A stretch of DNA of 14,773 nt from an uncultured Kiritimatiellota bacterium (GCA_934654805.1 CAKUGW010000079.1:1-14773), one strand, 5' to 3'; numbered from the stretch's first letter, positions 6,562-14,146 are shown. Notes: generated by a model from the sequence alone, not told the origin. A program made the numbers and translations.

Positions 6562-7125
6562 ATGAAACAGCCGAACGAAAAGAAGATTGCCGCGCTCGTC
6601 CGGGAACTCCTGGTCGAGCTGGGGGAAGACCCCGAACGCGAGGGCCTGAAGAAGACGCCGGTGCGCGTCGCGAAGTCGCTCGCGTTCCTGACGCGCGGCT
6701 ACCGCCAGAGCCTGAAGACCGTCGTGAACGGCGCGAAGTTCACGAGCGGCACGAACCACATGGTGATCCTGAAGGACATCGAGCTCTACTCGCTCTGCGA
6801 GCATCACCTGCTGCCGTTCTACGGCAAGTGCTCCATCGGCTACATCTCGAAGGGCAAGGTGCTCGGCGTCTCGAAGCTCGCGCGCATCGTCGACATGTTC
6901 GCGCGGCGCCTGCAAATCCAGGAGAAGCTGACGGAGGAGGTCGCGCACGCCGTCATGAAGGAGACCGACGCGGAGGGGGTCGGCGTCGTCATCCGCGCGA
7001 AGCACCTCTGCATGATGATGCGCGGCGTCGAGAAGCAGAACAGCGAAATGACGACCTCGGCGGTGCTGGGCTCGTTCCGGGCGGACGAGAAGGTGCGCCA
7101 GGAGTTCCTCTCGCTGATACGGTGA
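6562..7125 (+). CDS. folE: GTP cyclohydrolase I
   Basis: This 187-residue cytoplasmic enzyme converts GTP to dihydroneopterin triphosphate, the first step of folate (or pterin) synthesis. Visible signatures are GLKKTPVRVAKSLAFLTRGY, the zinc site CEHHLLPFYGKC with C79 and H82, VLGVSKLARIVDMFARRLQI, and KHLCMMMRGVEKQNSEMTT with the third zinc ligand C150. The length is normal for the short bacterial form. It lies 48 bp downstream of the PurH-N/ligase gene with no clear promoter between, so the two are probably cotranscribed. IMP cyclohydrolase feeds the GTP pool and folate supplies the formyl groups of purine synthesis, so the pairing makes sense. The start could instead be the TTG at 6550. 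Confidence 0.96.
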   Translation: MKQPNEKKIAALVRELLVELGEDPEREGLKKTPVRVAKSLAFLTRGYRQSLKTVVNGAKFTSGTNHMVILKDIELYSLCEHHLLPFYGKCSIGYISKGKVLGVSKLARIVDMFARRLQIQEKLTEEVAHAVMKETDAEGVGVVIRAKHLCMMMRGVEKQNSEMTTSAVLGSFRADEKVRQEFLSLIR

Positions 7126-7177
7126 GAATGCATTTGGAATCCCATAAATGACAAACGACAGCGGACGAAGTTCGCAG

Positions 7178-7183
7178 AAAGGA
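7178..7183 (+). promoter_or_regulatory. Ribosome binding site deciding the GH109 start
   Basis: AAAGGA lies 9 bp before the ATG at 7193. That start places the twin-arginine motif at residues 5-6, whereas the upstream in-frame ATG at 7148 would add 15 residues before it. Confidence 0.5.
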
Positions 7184-7192
7184 AAACGACAC

Positions 7193-8638
7193 ATGAACAG
7201 CAGCAGAAGAGACTTCCTGAAGGGCACGGCCTGGATGGGCGCGGCGGCGCTGACCGCAGGGTGCCACCTGAACCGGCTTGGGTTCGGCGAAGGCGGAATC
7301 ATGCAGAACTACGCGCTCCGTCCGTTCAAGCGTGTCCGCGTGGGCTTCGTCGGCATCGGCGGGCGCGGCTCGGGCGCCGTCCATCGCGTCGCGCAGATCC
7401 CGGGCTGCGAGGTCGTCGCGCTCTGCGACAGGGTCCCGGCGCGCGTGACGGAGAACCTCAAGTGGCTGGCCGACCACAGGCACCCCGTCGTCCCGAAGAG
7501 CTATGTCGGCGACGAGGCCTACAAGGACCTCTGCGACTTCGGCGACTGCGACGTCATCTACTGCGCGACGCCGTGGGCCCTGCACCAGCCGGTCGCGCTC
7601 CGCGCGCTCAACGGCGGCAAGATCGCCCTCGTCGAGGTGACGAGCGCGCTCACGACCGAGGAGTGCTGGGAGCTCGTCGAGGCGTCGGAGAAGTGGCGGA
7701 TCCCCTGCATGCAGCTGGAGAACTGCGTCTACGGCGAGATCGAGCTCCTGGAGCTTCACCTCGCGCGGCTGGGGATGTTCGGCGAGATCAACCACGCGGA
7801 AGGCGCGTACATCCACGACCTGCGCGAGATCATCCCCTCCGTCGGCAAGCACTACAACACGGAATGGGTCTGGCGCTACGGCGAGAACATGGCGCACAAG
7901 GGCAACCGCTACCCGACGCACGGGCTCGTGCCGATCTGCCAGACGATGGGCGTCAACCGCGGCGACCGCCTCGACTACCTCGTCTCGCTGGAGAACGGCC
8001 CGCACAACGTCAACTACGAGTACTTCAAGAAGGAGTTCCTGACGGATGCCGATCCGCGCAAGAAGGATCCGCCGGCCGCGATGGGCGACATGAACACGAC
8101 GCTCATCAAGACGGTGAAGGGCAAGTCGATCATGGTGCAGCACGACGTGAGCTCGCCGCGCCCCTACTCGCGCATCAACCTCATCTCGGGCACGAAGGGC
8201 ATCGTCCGCGACTACCCGTTCCAGTGCGCGTTCGAGGAGACGTGCTTCGACCGCAAGGCGCATGCGTGGTTCGACGAGAAGAAGGCGGCGGAATTCCGCG
8301 CGAAGTACATGCACCCGATGTGGCGCGACGTCTCCGAGATGGCGAAGAAGGTCGGCGGCCACGGCGGCATGGACTTCATCATGGACCTGCGCTGGGCGTG
8401 GTGCTTGCAGAACGGCGAGCCGCTTGACATGGACGTCTACGACCTCGCGGCGACGAGCTGCCTCTGCGAGCTCACCGAGACGTCGGTGCGCAGCGGCTCG
8501 AAGCCGGTCGACGTGCCGGACTTCACGCGCGGCAACTGGCGGAACGTCGAGCCGTGGGGCGTCGTCAACGTCGACCTCAAGAAGATGGGTCTCGACAAGG
8601 GCGCCGTGAAGAAGGACAAGGCGGCCCTGAACGTCTGA
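7193..8638 (+). CDS. GH109 alpha-N-acetylgalactosaminidase (Gfo/Idh/MocA fold), Tat-exported
   Basis: This 481-residue protein begins with a twin-arginine signal (SSRRDFLKG, R5-R6) and a lipobox-like TAGC ending at C24. The dinucleotide-binding Rossmann domain follows: VGFVGIGGRGSG with GxGxxG at 54-59, then EVVALCDR. Strong GH109 phrases include ATPWALHQPVALRAL, EECWELVEASEKW, LENCVYGEIELL, EGAYIHDLREI, YPTHGLVPICQTMGVNRGD (Y240 and H243 at the active site), QHDVSSPRPYSRINLISGTK and GGHGGMDFIMDLRWAWCLQN. GH109 enzymes use bound NAD+ to cleave terminal alpha-GalNAc, as on blood group A antigens and mucin O-glycans, acting in the periplasm or on the surface. Other Gfo/Idh oxidoreductases are possible, but the match to the GH109 subgroup is close. 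coaB follows after 10 bp. Confidence 0.88.
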   Translation: MNSSRRDFLKGTAWMGAAALTAGCHLNRLGFGEGGIMQNYALRPFKRVRVGFVGIGGRGSGAVHRVAQIPGCEVVALCDRVPARVTENLKWLADHRHPVVPKSYVGDEAYKDLCDFGDCDVIYCATPWALHQPVALRALNGGKIALVEVTSALTTEECWELVEASEKWRIPCMQLENCVYGEIELLELHLARLGMFGEINHAEGAYIHDLREIIPSVGKHYNTEWVWRYGENMAHKGNRYPTHGLVPICQTMGVNRGDRLDYLVSLENGPHNVNYEYFKKEFLTDADPRKKDPPAAMGDMNTTLIKTVKGKSIMVQHDVSSPRPYSRINLISGTKGIVRDYPFQCAFEETCFDRKAHAWFDEKKAAEFRAKYMHPMWRDVSEMAKKVGGHGGMDFIMDLRWAWCLQNGEPLDMDVYDLAATSCLCELTETSVRSGSKPVDVPDFTRGNWRNVEPWGVVNVDLKKMGLDKGAVKKDKAALNV

Positions 8639-8648
8639 TTCCCGGACG

Positions 8649-9329
8649 ATGAAGATCGTCGTCACGGCGGGGCCGACGCGCGAATACCTGGATCCGGTTC
8701 GGTTTCTCTCGAATCCGTCGACCGGCAAGATGGGGTTCGCCGTCGCCGCCGAGGCGGCGCGGCGCGGGCACGACGTCACGCTGATTGCCGGGCCCGTCGC
8801 CCTGAAGACGCCGAAGGGCGTGCGGCGGGTGGACGTCGTCTCGGCCCGCGAGATGCTCGCGGCGGTTCGGAATGCGCTCGATTGCGCGAACGGGGGCGGT
8901 GGATCCGTGGCGTTTGTCTCCACGGCGGCGGTCGCGGACTGGCGGCCGGCGCGGTGCGCGGCGCAGAAGCTGAAGAAGCGGCAGATGTCGGGCGTCCTGA
9001 AGCTCGTGCGAAACCCCGACATCCTCAAGACAATCTCCCGCCTCTCCAAGCCTCCCAAACCTTCCAAACCTTCCAAACTCGCCCTTGTCGGCTTCGCGGC
9101 CGAGACGAACGATGTCCTCGCCGAGGCGGCGCGCAAGTGCCGAGAGAAGGGCCTTTCGTTCATCGTCGCGAACGACGTGACGGAGAAGGGCTCGGGTTTC
9201 GGCACGGAGACGGACCGCGTCACGTTCGTCTTCCCGGACGGATCGCAGAAGCGCTTCCCCCTGATGACGAAGTGCCGAGTCGCCGTCGCGCTCGTGCGCG
9301 AGCTTGAGACGGTGTCGCGCGGCTGCTGA
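8649..9329 (+). CDS. coaB: Stand-alone phosphopantothenate-cysteine ligase (CoaB domain)
   Basis: This 226-residue protein corresponds to the C-terminal half of the usual CoaBC; no CoaC decarboxylase domain precedes it. It joins cysteine to 4'-phosphopantothenate in coenzyme A synthesis. Signatures are VVTAGPTREYLDPVRFLSNP, STGKMGFAVAAEAARRGHDV, TLIAGPV, AAVADWRPARCAAQKLKK, VGFAAET, and FIVANDVTEKGSGFGTETDR. Residues 132-143 (LSKPPKPSKPSK) are unusual: they are encoded by four 9-bp repeats and sit in a loop just before the conserved VGFAAET strand. The start is the ATG 10 bp after the GH109 stop; only a weak GGA lies before it, so it may depend on translation from upstream. Stand-alone CoaB proteins occur in several phyla. 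Confidence 0.88.
   Translation: MKIVVTAGPTREYLDPVRFLSNPSTGKMGFAVAAEAARRGHDVTLIAGPVALKTPKGVRRVDVVSAREMLAAVRNALDCANGGGGSVAFVSTAAVADWRPARCAAQKLKKRQMSGVLKLVRNPDILKTISRLSKPPKPSKPSKLALVGFAAETNDVLAEAARKCREKGLSFIVANDVTEKGSGFGTETDRVTFVFPDGSQKRFPLMTKCRVAVALVRELETVSRGC
9042..9077 (+). repeat. Four imperfect 9-bp tandem repeats inside coaB
   Basis: The units are ctctccaag, cctcccaaa, ccttccaaa and ccttccaaa (9042, 9051, 9060, 9069). They encode a Pro/Ser/Lys run. The array is an exact multiple of three, so the frame is kept. Confidence 0.85.
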
Positions 9330-9335
9330 GCCTGT

Positions 9336-9364
9336 TTGCCGATGCGCGGCGAACGTGATATAAT
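9336..9364 (+). promoter_or_regulatory. Promoter of argG
   Basis: TTGCCG (9336-9341), a 17-bp spacer and TATAAT (9359-9364), in the context gatataatacgcgc. The leader to the ATG at 9400 is about 30 nt and contains AAGGAG (9386-9391) at good spacing. This sets argG apart from coaB as the start of a new transcription unit. Confidence 0.65.
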
Positions 9365-9399
9365 ACGCGCTTGATTTTCAACGATAAGGAGAAGTCAAC

Positions 9400-10632
9400 A
9401 TGAAACTCGAAGACCTCAAGGGCAAGACCGTTGGCGTGTGCGTCAGCGGCGGACTCGACTCGAAGACCATCTGCTGCGTGCTGAAGGACGCGGGCGTGAA
9501 GGTCAAGGCGTTCTCGGCCAACGTCGGCCAGCCGGACGAGAAGGACATCAACGACATCAAGAAGAAGATGGCCCCGACCGGCGTCGAGACGACGATCGTC
9601 GACGTCACGAGGGAAATGGCCGACATCTGCTTCGAGACGGTGAAGTGCCAGGCGATGTACGACGGCGGCTACTGGAACTCGACGGGCATCGCCCGCGCCG
9701 TCACGGTGCAGAAGCTCCTCCCGGCGATGAAGAAGGCCGGCTGCACGGTGCTCGTCCACGGCGCGACGGGCCGCGGCAACGACCAGATGCGCTTCGAGCG
9801 CTACACGAACGTGCTGGATCCGAAGTTCGGCGTCTACGCGCCGTGGCGCGACGCGGACCTCCTGAAGAAGTTCCCCGGCCGCACGCAGATGGTCGCGTTC
9901 CTCGCGGCGCGCGGCATCACGGCGTTCGTCGGCACGAAGAAGAAGTACTCGACCGACGCGAACCTCGCGGGCCTCTCGCACGAGGCGGAGGACCTGGAGT
10001 CGATGGAGACGTCGATGCGCATCGTGAAGCCCACGATGGGCGTGTGGCCCGACAAGGCCCCGAACAAGGTCGAGAAGGTCACGCTGAAGTTCGAGAAGGG
10101 CCGCTGCGTCGCGGTGAACGGCCAGAAGATGACGCCGTACGAGGTCATGCTGGAGATGAACAGGATCGGCGGGCGCAACGGCATCGGCATGAAGCACGCG
10201 CTGGAGAACCGCATCATCGGCACGAAGAGCCGCGGCGTCTACGAGGCGCCGGGCATGGAGGTGCTGAGCTGGGGCCTCAGGTACATCTACGAGGGGCTGA
10301 TGGACCGTCGCTCGACGCTCCTCTTCCAGCAGCTCTCGAAGCTCGTCGCCGACCAGATCTATGATGGCCGCTGGTTCGACCCGGCGACGCAGGCGGCGCG
10401 CGCGGCGATCCAGGTCTGGGCCGACAAGGCGACGGCCGAAGTCACGCTCGGCCTCTACAAGGGCAACATCTTCTTCGAGAGCCTCAAGGGCCTCAAGGCG
10501 ACGATCTACAACGAGGCCGACAGCTCGATGGAGGCGTCGAACGGCCTGAATCCGCACAGCTCGCAGGGCTTTGCCGAGATCCAGTCTGTCGAGGCGAAGA
10601 TGCTCGCGAAGGCGGGCCAGATCAAGGCGTAA
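9400..10632 (+). CDS. argG: Argininosuccinate synthase
   Basis: This 410-residue cytosolic enzyme condenses citrulline and aspartate with ATP to argininosuccinate, the next-to-last step of arginine synthesis. The N-type ATP pyrophosphatase loop SGGLDS is at residues 16-21. Further family marks are FSANVGQPDE, GGYWNSTGIARAVTVQKLL, VLVHGATGRGNDQMRFE, KKKYSTDANLAGLSHEAEDL and GRNGIGMKHALENRIIGTKS. Length is typical. It has its own promoter and AAGGAG site. grpE starts 4 bp after its stop, so grpE, and perhaps dnaJ and the antiporter gene, can be read from the same promoter. No other arginine gene is in the window. Confidence 0.97.
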   Translation: MKLEDLKGKTVGVCVSGGLDSKTICCVLKDAGVKVKAFSANVGQPDEKDINDIKKKMAPTGVETTIVDVTREMADICFETVKCQAMYDGGYWNSTGIARAVTVQKLLPAMKKAGCTVLVHGATGRGNDQMRFERYTNVLDPKFGVYAPWRDADLLKKFPGRTQMVAFLAARGITAFVGTKKKYSTDANLAGLSHEAEDLESMETSMRIVKPTMGVWPDKAPNKVEKVTLKFEKGRCVAVNGQKMTPYEVMLEMNRIGGRNGIGMKHALENRIIGTKSRGVYEAPGMEVLSWGLRYIYEGLMDRRSTLLFQQLSKLVADQIYDGRWFDPATQAARAAIQVWADKATAEVTLGLYKGNIFFESLKGLKATIYNEADSSMEASNGLNPHSSQGFAEIQSVEAKMLAKAGQIKA

Positions 10633-10636
10633 GGCG

Positions 10637-11272
10637 ATGGCTGAAGAAGAGAAGAAAGCCGAGGCGGCCGAGACGGCGAAGCCCTCTGAAAAGGAAACTG
10701 AAGGCGGCGAGCCGTCCTGTGCGTCTTCTGCGTCCTCGTCTGCCGAGCCGACATCTTCCGGGAAGGAAACTGAAGACGGCGAACCGTCCTGCGCGTCTTG
10801 TTCGTCTTCCGCGTCCTCATCCGCCGCGCCGGCCGAGCCGCCGAAGGAGCCCGACTGGAAGACGCTCTACGCCCTCACGCTCGCCGACTTCGACAACTAC
10901 AAGAAGCGGGCGGCGCGTGACCGCGAGGACACGTACCGCTACGCCGAGGCGGACATCCTGAAGGACGTCCTGCCGGCGGTCGACAACCTCCAGCTTGCGC
11001 TCGCGAACGCGAAGGAGAAGGCCGACGACCCGTTCGTGAAGGGGGTGCAGATGGTGCACGACGCGCTCTTGAAGTCGCTGAAGGACCACGGCGCGGAGCC
11101 GTTCGATTCCGTCGGGCTCGACCTCGACACCGAGCGGATGGAGGCGATCGCCCACCTGCCGCACGCGGAGATTCCCGAAGGCAAGGTCTCGATCGAGTCG
11201 AAGAAGGGCTGGATGCTGAAGGACAAGGTGCTGCGCGCCGCGCAGGTCGTCGTGTCATCGGGTAAAAAGTAA
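10637..11272 (+). CDS. grpE: GrpE, nucleotide exchange factor of DnaK
   Basis: This 211-residue protein promotes ADP release from DnaK. Residues 1-72 are a disordered, acidic and Ser/Ala-rich tail containing a duplication (KETEGGEPSCAS at 19-30, KETEDGEPSCAS at 43-54). The GrpE fold follows: DWKTLYALTLADFDNYKKRA as the start of the dimer coiled coil, ADILKDVLPAVDNLQLAL, and the beta-domain DTERMEAIAHLP, then WMLKDKVLRAAQVVVSSGKK. The conserved core is full length; only the tail is odd, especially for its three Cys residues. TAAGG of the argG stop region supplies a weak ribosome site, consistent with coupling to argG. dnaJ lies downstream; dnaK is not in the window. Confidence 0.95.
   Translation: MAEEEKKAEAAETAKPSEKETEGGEPSCASSASSSAEPTSSGKETEDGEPSCASCSSSASSSAAPAEPPKEPDWKTLYALTLADFDNYKKRAARDREDTYRYAEADILKDVLPAVDNLQLALANAKEKADDPFVKGVQMVHDALLKSLKDHGAEPFDSVGLDLDTERMEAIAHLPHAEIPEGKVSIESKKGWMLKDKVLRAAQVVVSSGKK
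10691..10815 (+). repeat. 72-bp-offset internal duplication in the 5' part of grpE
   Basis: aaggaaactgaa starts at 10691 and again at 10763, each followed by a nearly matching stretch through ccgtcctg and gcgtctt. The offset is 24 codons, so the frame is kept. Within it, short gcgtcttc/gcgtcctc-type units also recur. Confidence 0.7.
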
Positions 11273-11362
11273 GAAGGAAGAAGGAAGGAGCATGGAGGTC
11301 GGCGGTTGATGGCTTTGACGCAAGAAGAAGGTGTGCAGCACCGCACTTCATCCTTCATCCTT
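11273..11362 (+). repeat. Paired heptanucleotide repeats in the grpE-dnaJ gap
   Basis: GAAGGAA occurs twice at 11273-11286. TTCATCC occurs twice at 11347-11360. The complement of the second pair (GGATGAA twice) nearly equals the first, so the two ends of the gap could pair in RNA over about 14-16 bp with about two mismatches. The 111-bp gap holds no gene. Confidence 0.55.
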
Positions 11363-11383
11363 TTCCCCGTTTAGCTTAACGGT

Positions 11384-12616
11384 ATGGCATCAGAAAAGAG
11401 AGACTACTACGAGGTCTTGGGCGTGTCCAAGACGGCGACGGCGGACGAGATCAAGTCCGCCTACCGCAAGCTTGCGATGAAGTACCACCCGGACCGCAAT
11501 CCGGGCGACAAGGTGGCCGAGGAGAAGTTCAAGGAGGCCGCCGAGGCGTATGACGTCCTGCACGACGCCGAGAAGCGCCAGCGCTACGACCAGTTCGGCC
11601 ACCAGGCGTTCGCGAACGGCGCGGGCGGGGCCGGCGGCTTCGGCGCGGGCGGCATGAACATGGACGACATCTTCTCCATGTTCGGCGACATCTTCGGCGG
11701 CCATGCCGGCGGGCGCGCCGGCGGGCGCCGCGCGCGCGGCGGCTTCGGCGGCTTCGAGGACATCTTCGGCGGCGGGGGCGGCGGGCAGGCCTACCACGCC
11801 GACCCGAACGGGCCGCAGGACGGCGAGGACATGACGTTCCGCCTCGACATCGACTTCGACGAGGCGCTGTTCGGCAGCGAGCGGACGCTGGACCTCGACA
11901 TCCCGGCGCAATGCCCCGACTGCGGTGGCACGGGCGCGGCGGCGGGCTCGCAGCGCGTCGTCTGCAAGACGTGCGGCGGCCACGGCGTCGTCATGGGCGG
12001 CGGCGGCTTCCTGCGCATCCAGCAGACGTGTCCGACGTGCGGCGGCGAGGGGACTGTCATCGAGAAGCCGTGCCGCCGGTGCCGCGGTTCGGGGCGCGTC
12101 ACGCAGCCCCAGCACATCGCGCTGAAGATTCCGGCGGGCGTTGACAGCGGCTCGCGCCTGCGGCTCGCGGGCAAGGGCGCGGGCGGGCTCCGGGGCGGGC
12201 GTCCCGGCGACCTCTACGTCCTCATCGGCGTGCGCGACAGCGACATCTTCGAGCGCGAGGGCCAGCACCTCTTCGTGGACGTGCCCGTCTCGCCCGTGAC
12301 GGCGGCGCTGGGCGGCGAGATCGCCGTGCCGACGCCGGACGGCGAGGCGCGGCTGAAGATCCCGGCGGGCACGCCGAACGGCAAGGTCTTCCGCCTGCGC
12401 GGCAAGGGCGTGCCGTCGCTGCGCGGCGGCTCGGCGGGTGACCTCGACGCGCGCGTCGTCTTCGAGGTCCCCTCGAGCCTCGACCGTCAGCAGAAGGCCG
12501 CGCTGGAGGCGTTCCAGAAGCTCGCGTCCGCCGCGAACTACCCGGAGGCGCAGTCCTTCGCGAACAAGACGCGCATCTTCTTCTCGCATCGCGACAAGCT
12601 CAGAAAGCAAGCCTGA
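11384..12616 (+). CDS. dnaJ: Chaperone DnaJ (type I Hsp40)
   Basis: This 410-residue co-chaperone stimulates the DnaK ATPase and delivers unfolded clients. The J-domain at 6-72 has DYYEVLGVSKTATADEIKSA and the HPD motif at 35-37. A very Gly/Phe-rich segment follows (about 75-145). The zinc-binding region spans 177-237 with four complete CxxCxGxG-type motifs: CPDCGGTG, CKTCGGHG, CPTCGGEG and CRRCRGSG. The C-terminal substrate-binding domains contain LKIPAGVDSGSRLRLAGKGA and LKIPAGTPNGKVFRLRGKGV. All parts of a canonical DnaJ are present and the Gly-rich region is on the long side. The ATG lies after a weak leader without a clear Shine-Dalgarno site. The antiporter gene begins 3 bp after its stop. 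Confidence 0.97.
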   Translation: MASEKRDYYEVLGVSKTATADEIKSAYRKLAMKYHPDRNPGDKVAEEKFKEAAEAYDVLHDAEKRQRYDQFGHQAFANGAGGAGGFGAGGMNMDDIFSMFGDIFGGHAGGRAGGRRARGGFGGFEDIFGGGGGGQAYHADPNGPQDGEDMTFRLDIDFDEALFGSERTLDLDIPAQCPDCGGTGAAAGSQRVVCKTCGGHGVVMGGGGFLRIQQTCPTCGGEGTVIEKPCRRCRGSGRVTQPQHIALKIPAGVDSGSRLRLAGKGAGGLRGGRPGDLYVLIGVRDSDIFEREGQHLFVDVPVSPVTAALGGEIAVPTPDGEARLKIPAGTPNGKVFRLRGKGVPSLRGGSAGDLDARVVFEVPSSLDRQQKAALEAFQKLASAANYPEAQSFANKTRIFFSHRDKLRKQA

Positions 12617-12619
12617 CAC

Positions 12620-13951
12620 ATGAAACCCAGAGGCCTTGCGCTCGTCCCGTTCCTCGTCTTCGCCGCGTTCTACGTGGGGCTTTCCCTGTGGGCCGGGCAG
12701 CTCGGCTTCGAGATGCCGTGGTACAAGGTCTCGATGCCGGTGGCGTTCCTCGTCGCCTCGGCCGTCTCGTTCCTGGTCGGCCCGGCGAAGCTCGACGAGA
12801 AGGTCGAGACGTACGCGCGCGGGATGGGCGAGCCGAACATCATGATCATGTGCCTCATCTTCATCCTCGCCGGGGCGTTCGCGACGATCGCGAAGGGCTC
12901 CGGCGCGGTCGATGCGGCCGTGACGATCGCGCAGTCGCTCGTGCCGGCGCGGCTGATGGTCGCGGGCGTCTTCCTGGTCTCGTGCCTCATCTCGCTCGCC
13001 ATCGGGACGTCCTGCGGCACGATCGCGGCCGTCACGCCGATCGCGCTTGGCTTCGCGGGCCCGCTGGGGCTCAGCCCCGCGCTCCTCATGGGCGCCGTGA
13101 TCGGCGGCTCGATGTTCGGCGACAACCTCTCGATGATCTCCGACACGACGATCGCCGCGACGCGCACGCAGGGCGTGCGCATGAAGGACAAGTTCCTCGC
13201 GAACGGGCTCATCGCCGCGCCGGCCGCGCTCGTCGCGCTCTTCCTCTACGCGGTCTCCGGCTTCTCGGCGGGGGCGGTCGAGGCGCCGGCCGTGACGTGG
13301 CAGCATCTCGTCCTCATCCTGCCGTACGTGTTCGTCCTCGCGTTGGCGCTCGTCGGCTACAACGTGATGATGCTGCTCTTCTCGGGCACGGTGCTGTCGG
13401 CCGTGATCGGCGGCTGCCTCGGGAAGTTCGCGTTCTTCGACGCGATGGACCTGCTCGGGAAGGGCACGCTCGGCATGGGCGAGACGCTGATCGTCGCGCT
13501 GCTCGCGGGCGGGCTCTTCCGGAGCGTGCAGGCGAACGGCGGCATCCTCTGGCTGACGGAGCGGATCGCGAAGGTGATCCGCGGGCCGCGCACGTGCGAG
13601 CTCGGCGTCTTCGTCCTCGTGTCGGCGGTCAACTGCTTCACGGCGAACAACACGGTCGCGATCGTCATCGCGGGCCCGATCGCGAAGGAGTGCGCCGAGC
13701 GGTTCGGGGCGAACCCCGTGCGGATCGCGTCCGTCCTCGACACGGCCTCGTGCGTCATTCAGGGGCTGATCCCCTACGGCGCGCAGATCCTGATCGCCAT
13801 CGGCGTCGCGCGCGGGCTTGACCTGACGGTCGATTCGCTCTCGCTGCTCAAGTGCCTCTACTATCAGCCGCTGCTCGCCCTCGCGGTCTTCTGCTCGCTT
13901 TGCCTCTCCGGCCGCCGCACGAAGTCCCCGATTCCGGGCGCGGCCTGCTGA
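12620..13951 (+). CDS. nhaC: NhaC-type Na+/H+ antiporter
   Basis: This 443-residue polytopic inner-membrane protein has about 10-12 hydrophobic segments. Family marks are MIMCLIFILAGAFATIAKGS, the discontinuous-helix region SLAIGTSCGTIAAVTPIALG, and GGSMFGDNLSMISDTTIAAT followed by RTQGVRMKDKF. Acidic and Asn residues of the second and third stretches are the expected ion-binding positions. NhaC antiporters exchange internal Na+ for H+, or in some relatives take up organic acids (malate/lactate exchange), so the exact substrate is uncertain. The start is 3 bp after dnaJ, which suggests translational coupling. The link to chaperones may be positional only. A tRNA gene begins 14 bp after the stop. 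Confidence 0.88.
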   Translation: MKPRGLALVPFLVFAAFYVGLSLWAGQLGFEMPWYKVSMPVAFLVASAVSFLVGPAKLDEKVETYARGMGEPNIMIMCLIFILAGAFATIAKGSGAVDAAVTIAQSLVPARLMVAGVFLVSCLISLAIGTSCGTIAAVTPIALGFAGPLGLSPALLMGAVIGGSMFGDNLSMISDTTIAATRTQGVRMKDKFLANGLIAAPAALVALFLYAVSGFSAGAVEAPAVTWQHLVLILPYVFVLALALVGYNVMMLLFSGTVLSAVIGGCLGKFAFFDAMDLLGKGTLGMGETLIVALLAGGLFRSVQANGGILWLTERIAKVIRGPRTCELGVFVLVSAVNCFTANNTVAIVIAGPIAKECAERFGANPVRIASVLDTASCVIQGLIPYGAQILIAIGVARGLDLTVDSLSLLKCLYYQPLLALAVFCSLCLSGRRTKSPIPGAAC

Positions 13952-13965
13952 GGCGCGGCGTCAAC

Positions 13966-14047
13966 GCACCTGTGGTGGAATGGCAGACACGGTGGATTTA
14001 GGTTCCACTGCGCAAGCGTGGGGGTTCGAGTCCCTCCAGGTGCACCA
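13966..14047 (+). tRNA. tRNA-Leu (anticodon UAG), CCA encoded
   Basis: The acceptor stem is gcacctg (13966) paired with caggtgc (14037-14043), with discriminator A and encoded CCA at 14045-14047. The anticodon stem gtgga/tccac encloses the loop tttaggt, giving anticodon TAG. The extra arm is present (tgcgcaagcgt) and the T arm is ggggg-ttcgagt-ccctc. The long variable arm and the anticodon agree on leucine, reading CUN codons. Confidence 0.96.
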
Positions 14048-14067
14048 CGAGCGCTTCTCCGCGCATG

Positions 14068-14096
14068 CGCCCCTGCCTCATATGGAGACAGGTGCG
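14068..14096 (+). other. Imperfect stem-loop downstream of tRNA-Leu
   Basis: Positions 14068-14079 pair with 14085-14096 over 12 positions with two mismatches, closing a five-base loop. No T-run follows, so it is not a standard terminator. It may assist processing of the tRNA transcript, or may be chance. Confidence 0.3.
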
Positions 14097-14129
14097 GCGG
14101 CGGAGCCTTGCGCCAGTTCTGGAATCGCG

Positions 14130-14146
14130 CGGGAAAAGCCCGTTTT
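14130..14146 (+). terminator. Possible short terminator after tRNA-Leu
   Basis: CGGG (14130-14133) and CCCG (14139-14142) enclose five bases and are followed directly by TTTT. The stem is only 4-5 bp, so this is weak support. Confidence 0.3.

Noticed and set aside
4189..7302. A 1037-codon open frame on the minus strand, and similar long minus-strand frames at 6989-9223, 9220-10557 and 11390-13306
   Set aside because: They lie antisense to clearly recognisable genes, are full of Arg/Ala/Asp/His as expected for mirrored GC-rich codons, and show no domain.
11273..11362. CRISPR-like array
   Set aside because: Repeats are only 7 bp, two per block, with no spacers; no cas gene or repeat-spacer pattern exists anywhere in the window.
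10637..12616. Complete grpE-dnaK-dnaJ heat-shock operon with a CIRCE operator
   Set aside because: dnaK is absent and no TTAGCACTC-N9-GAGTGCTAA type inverted repeat is seen upstream of grpE or dnaJ.
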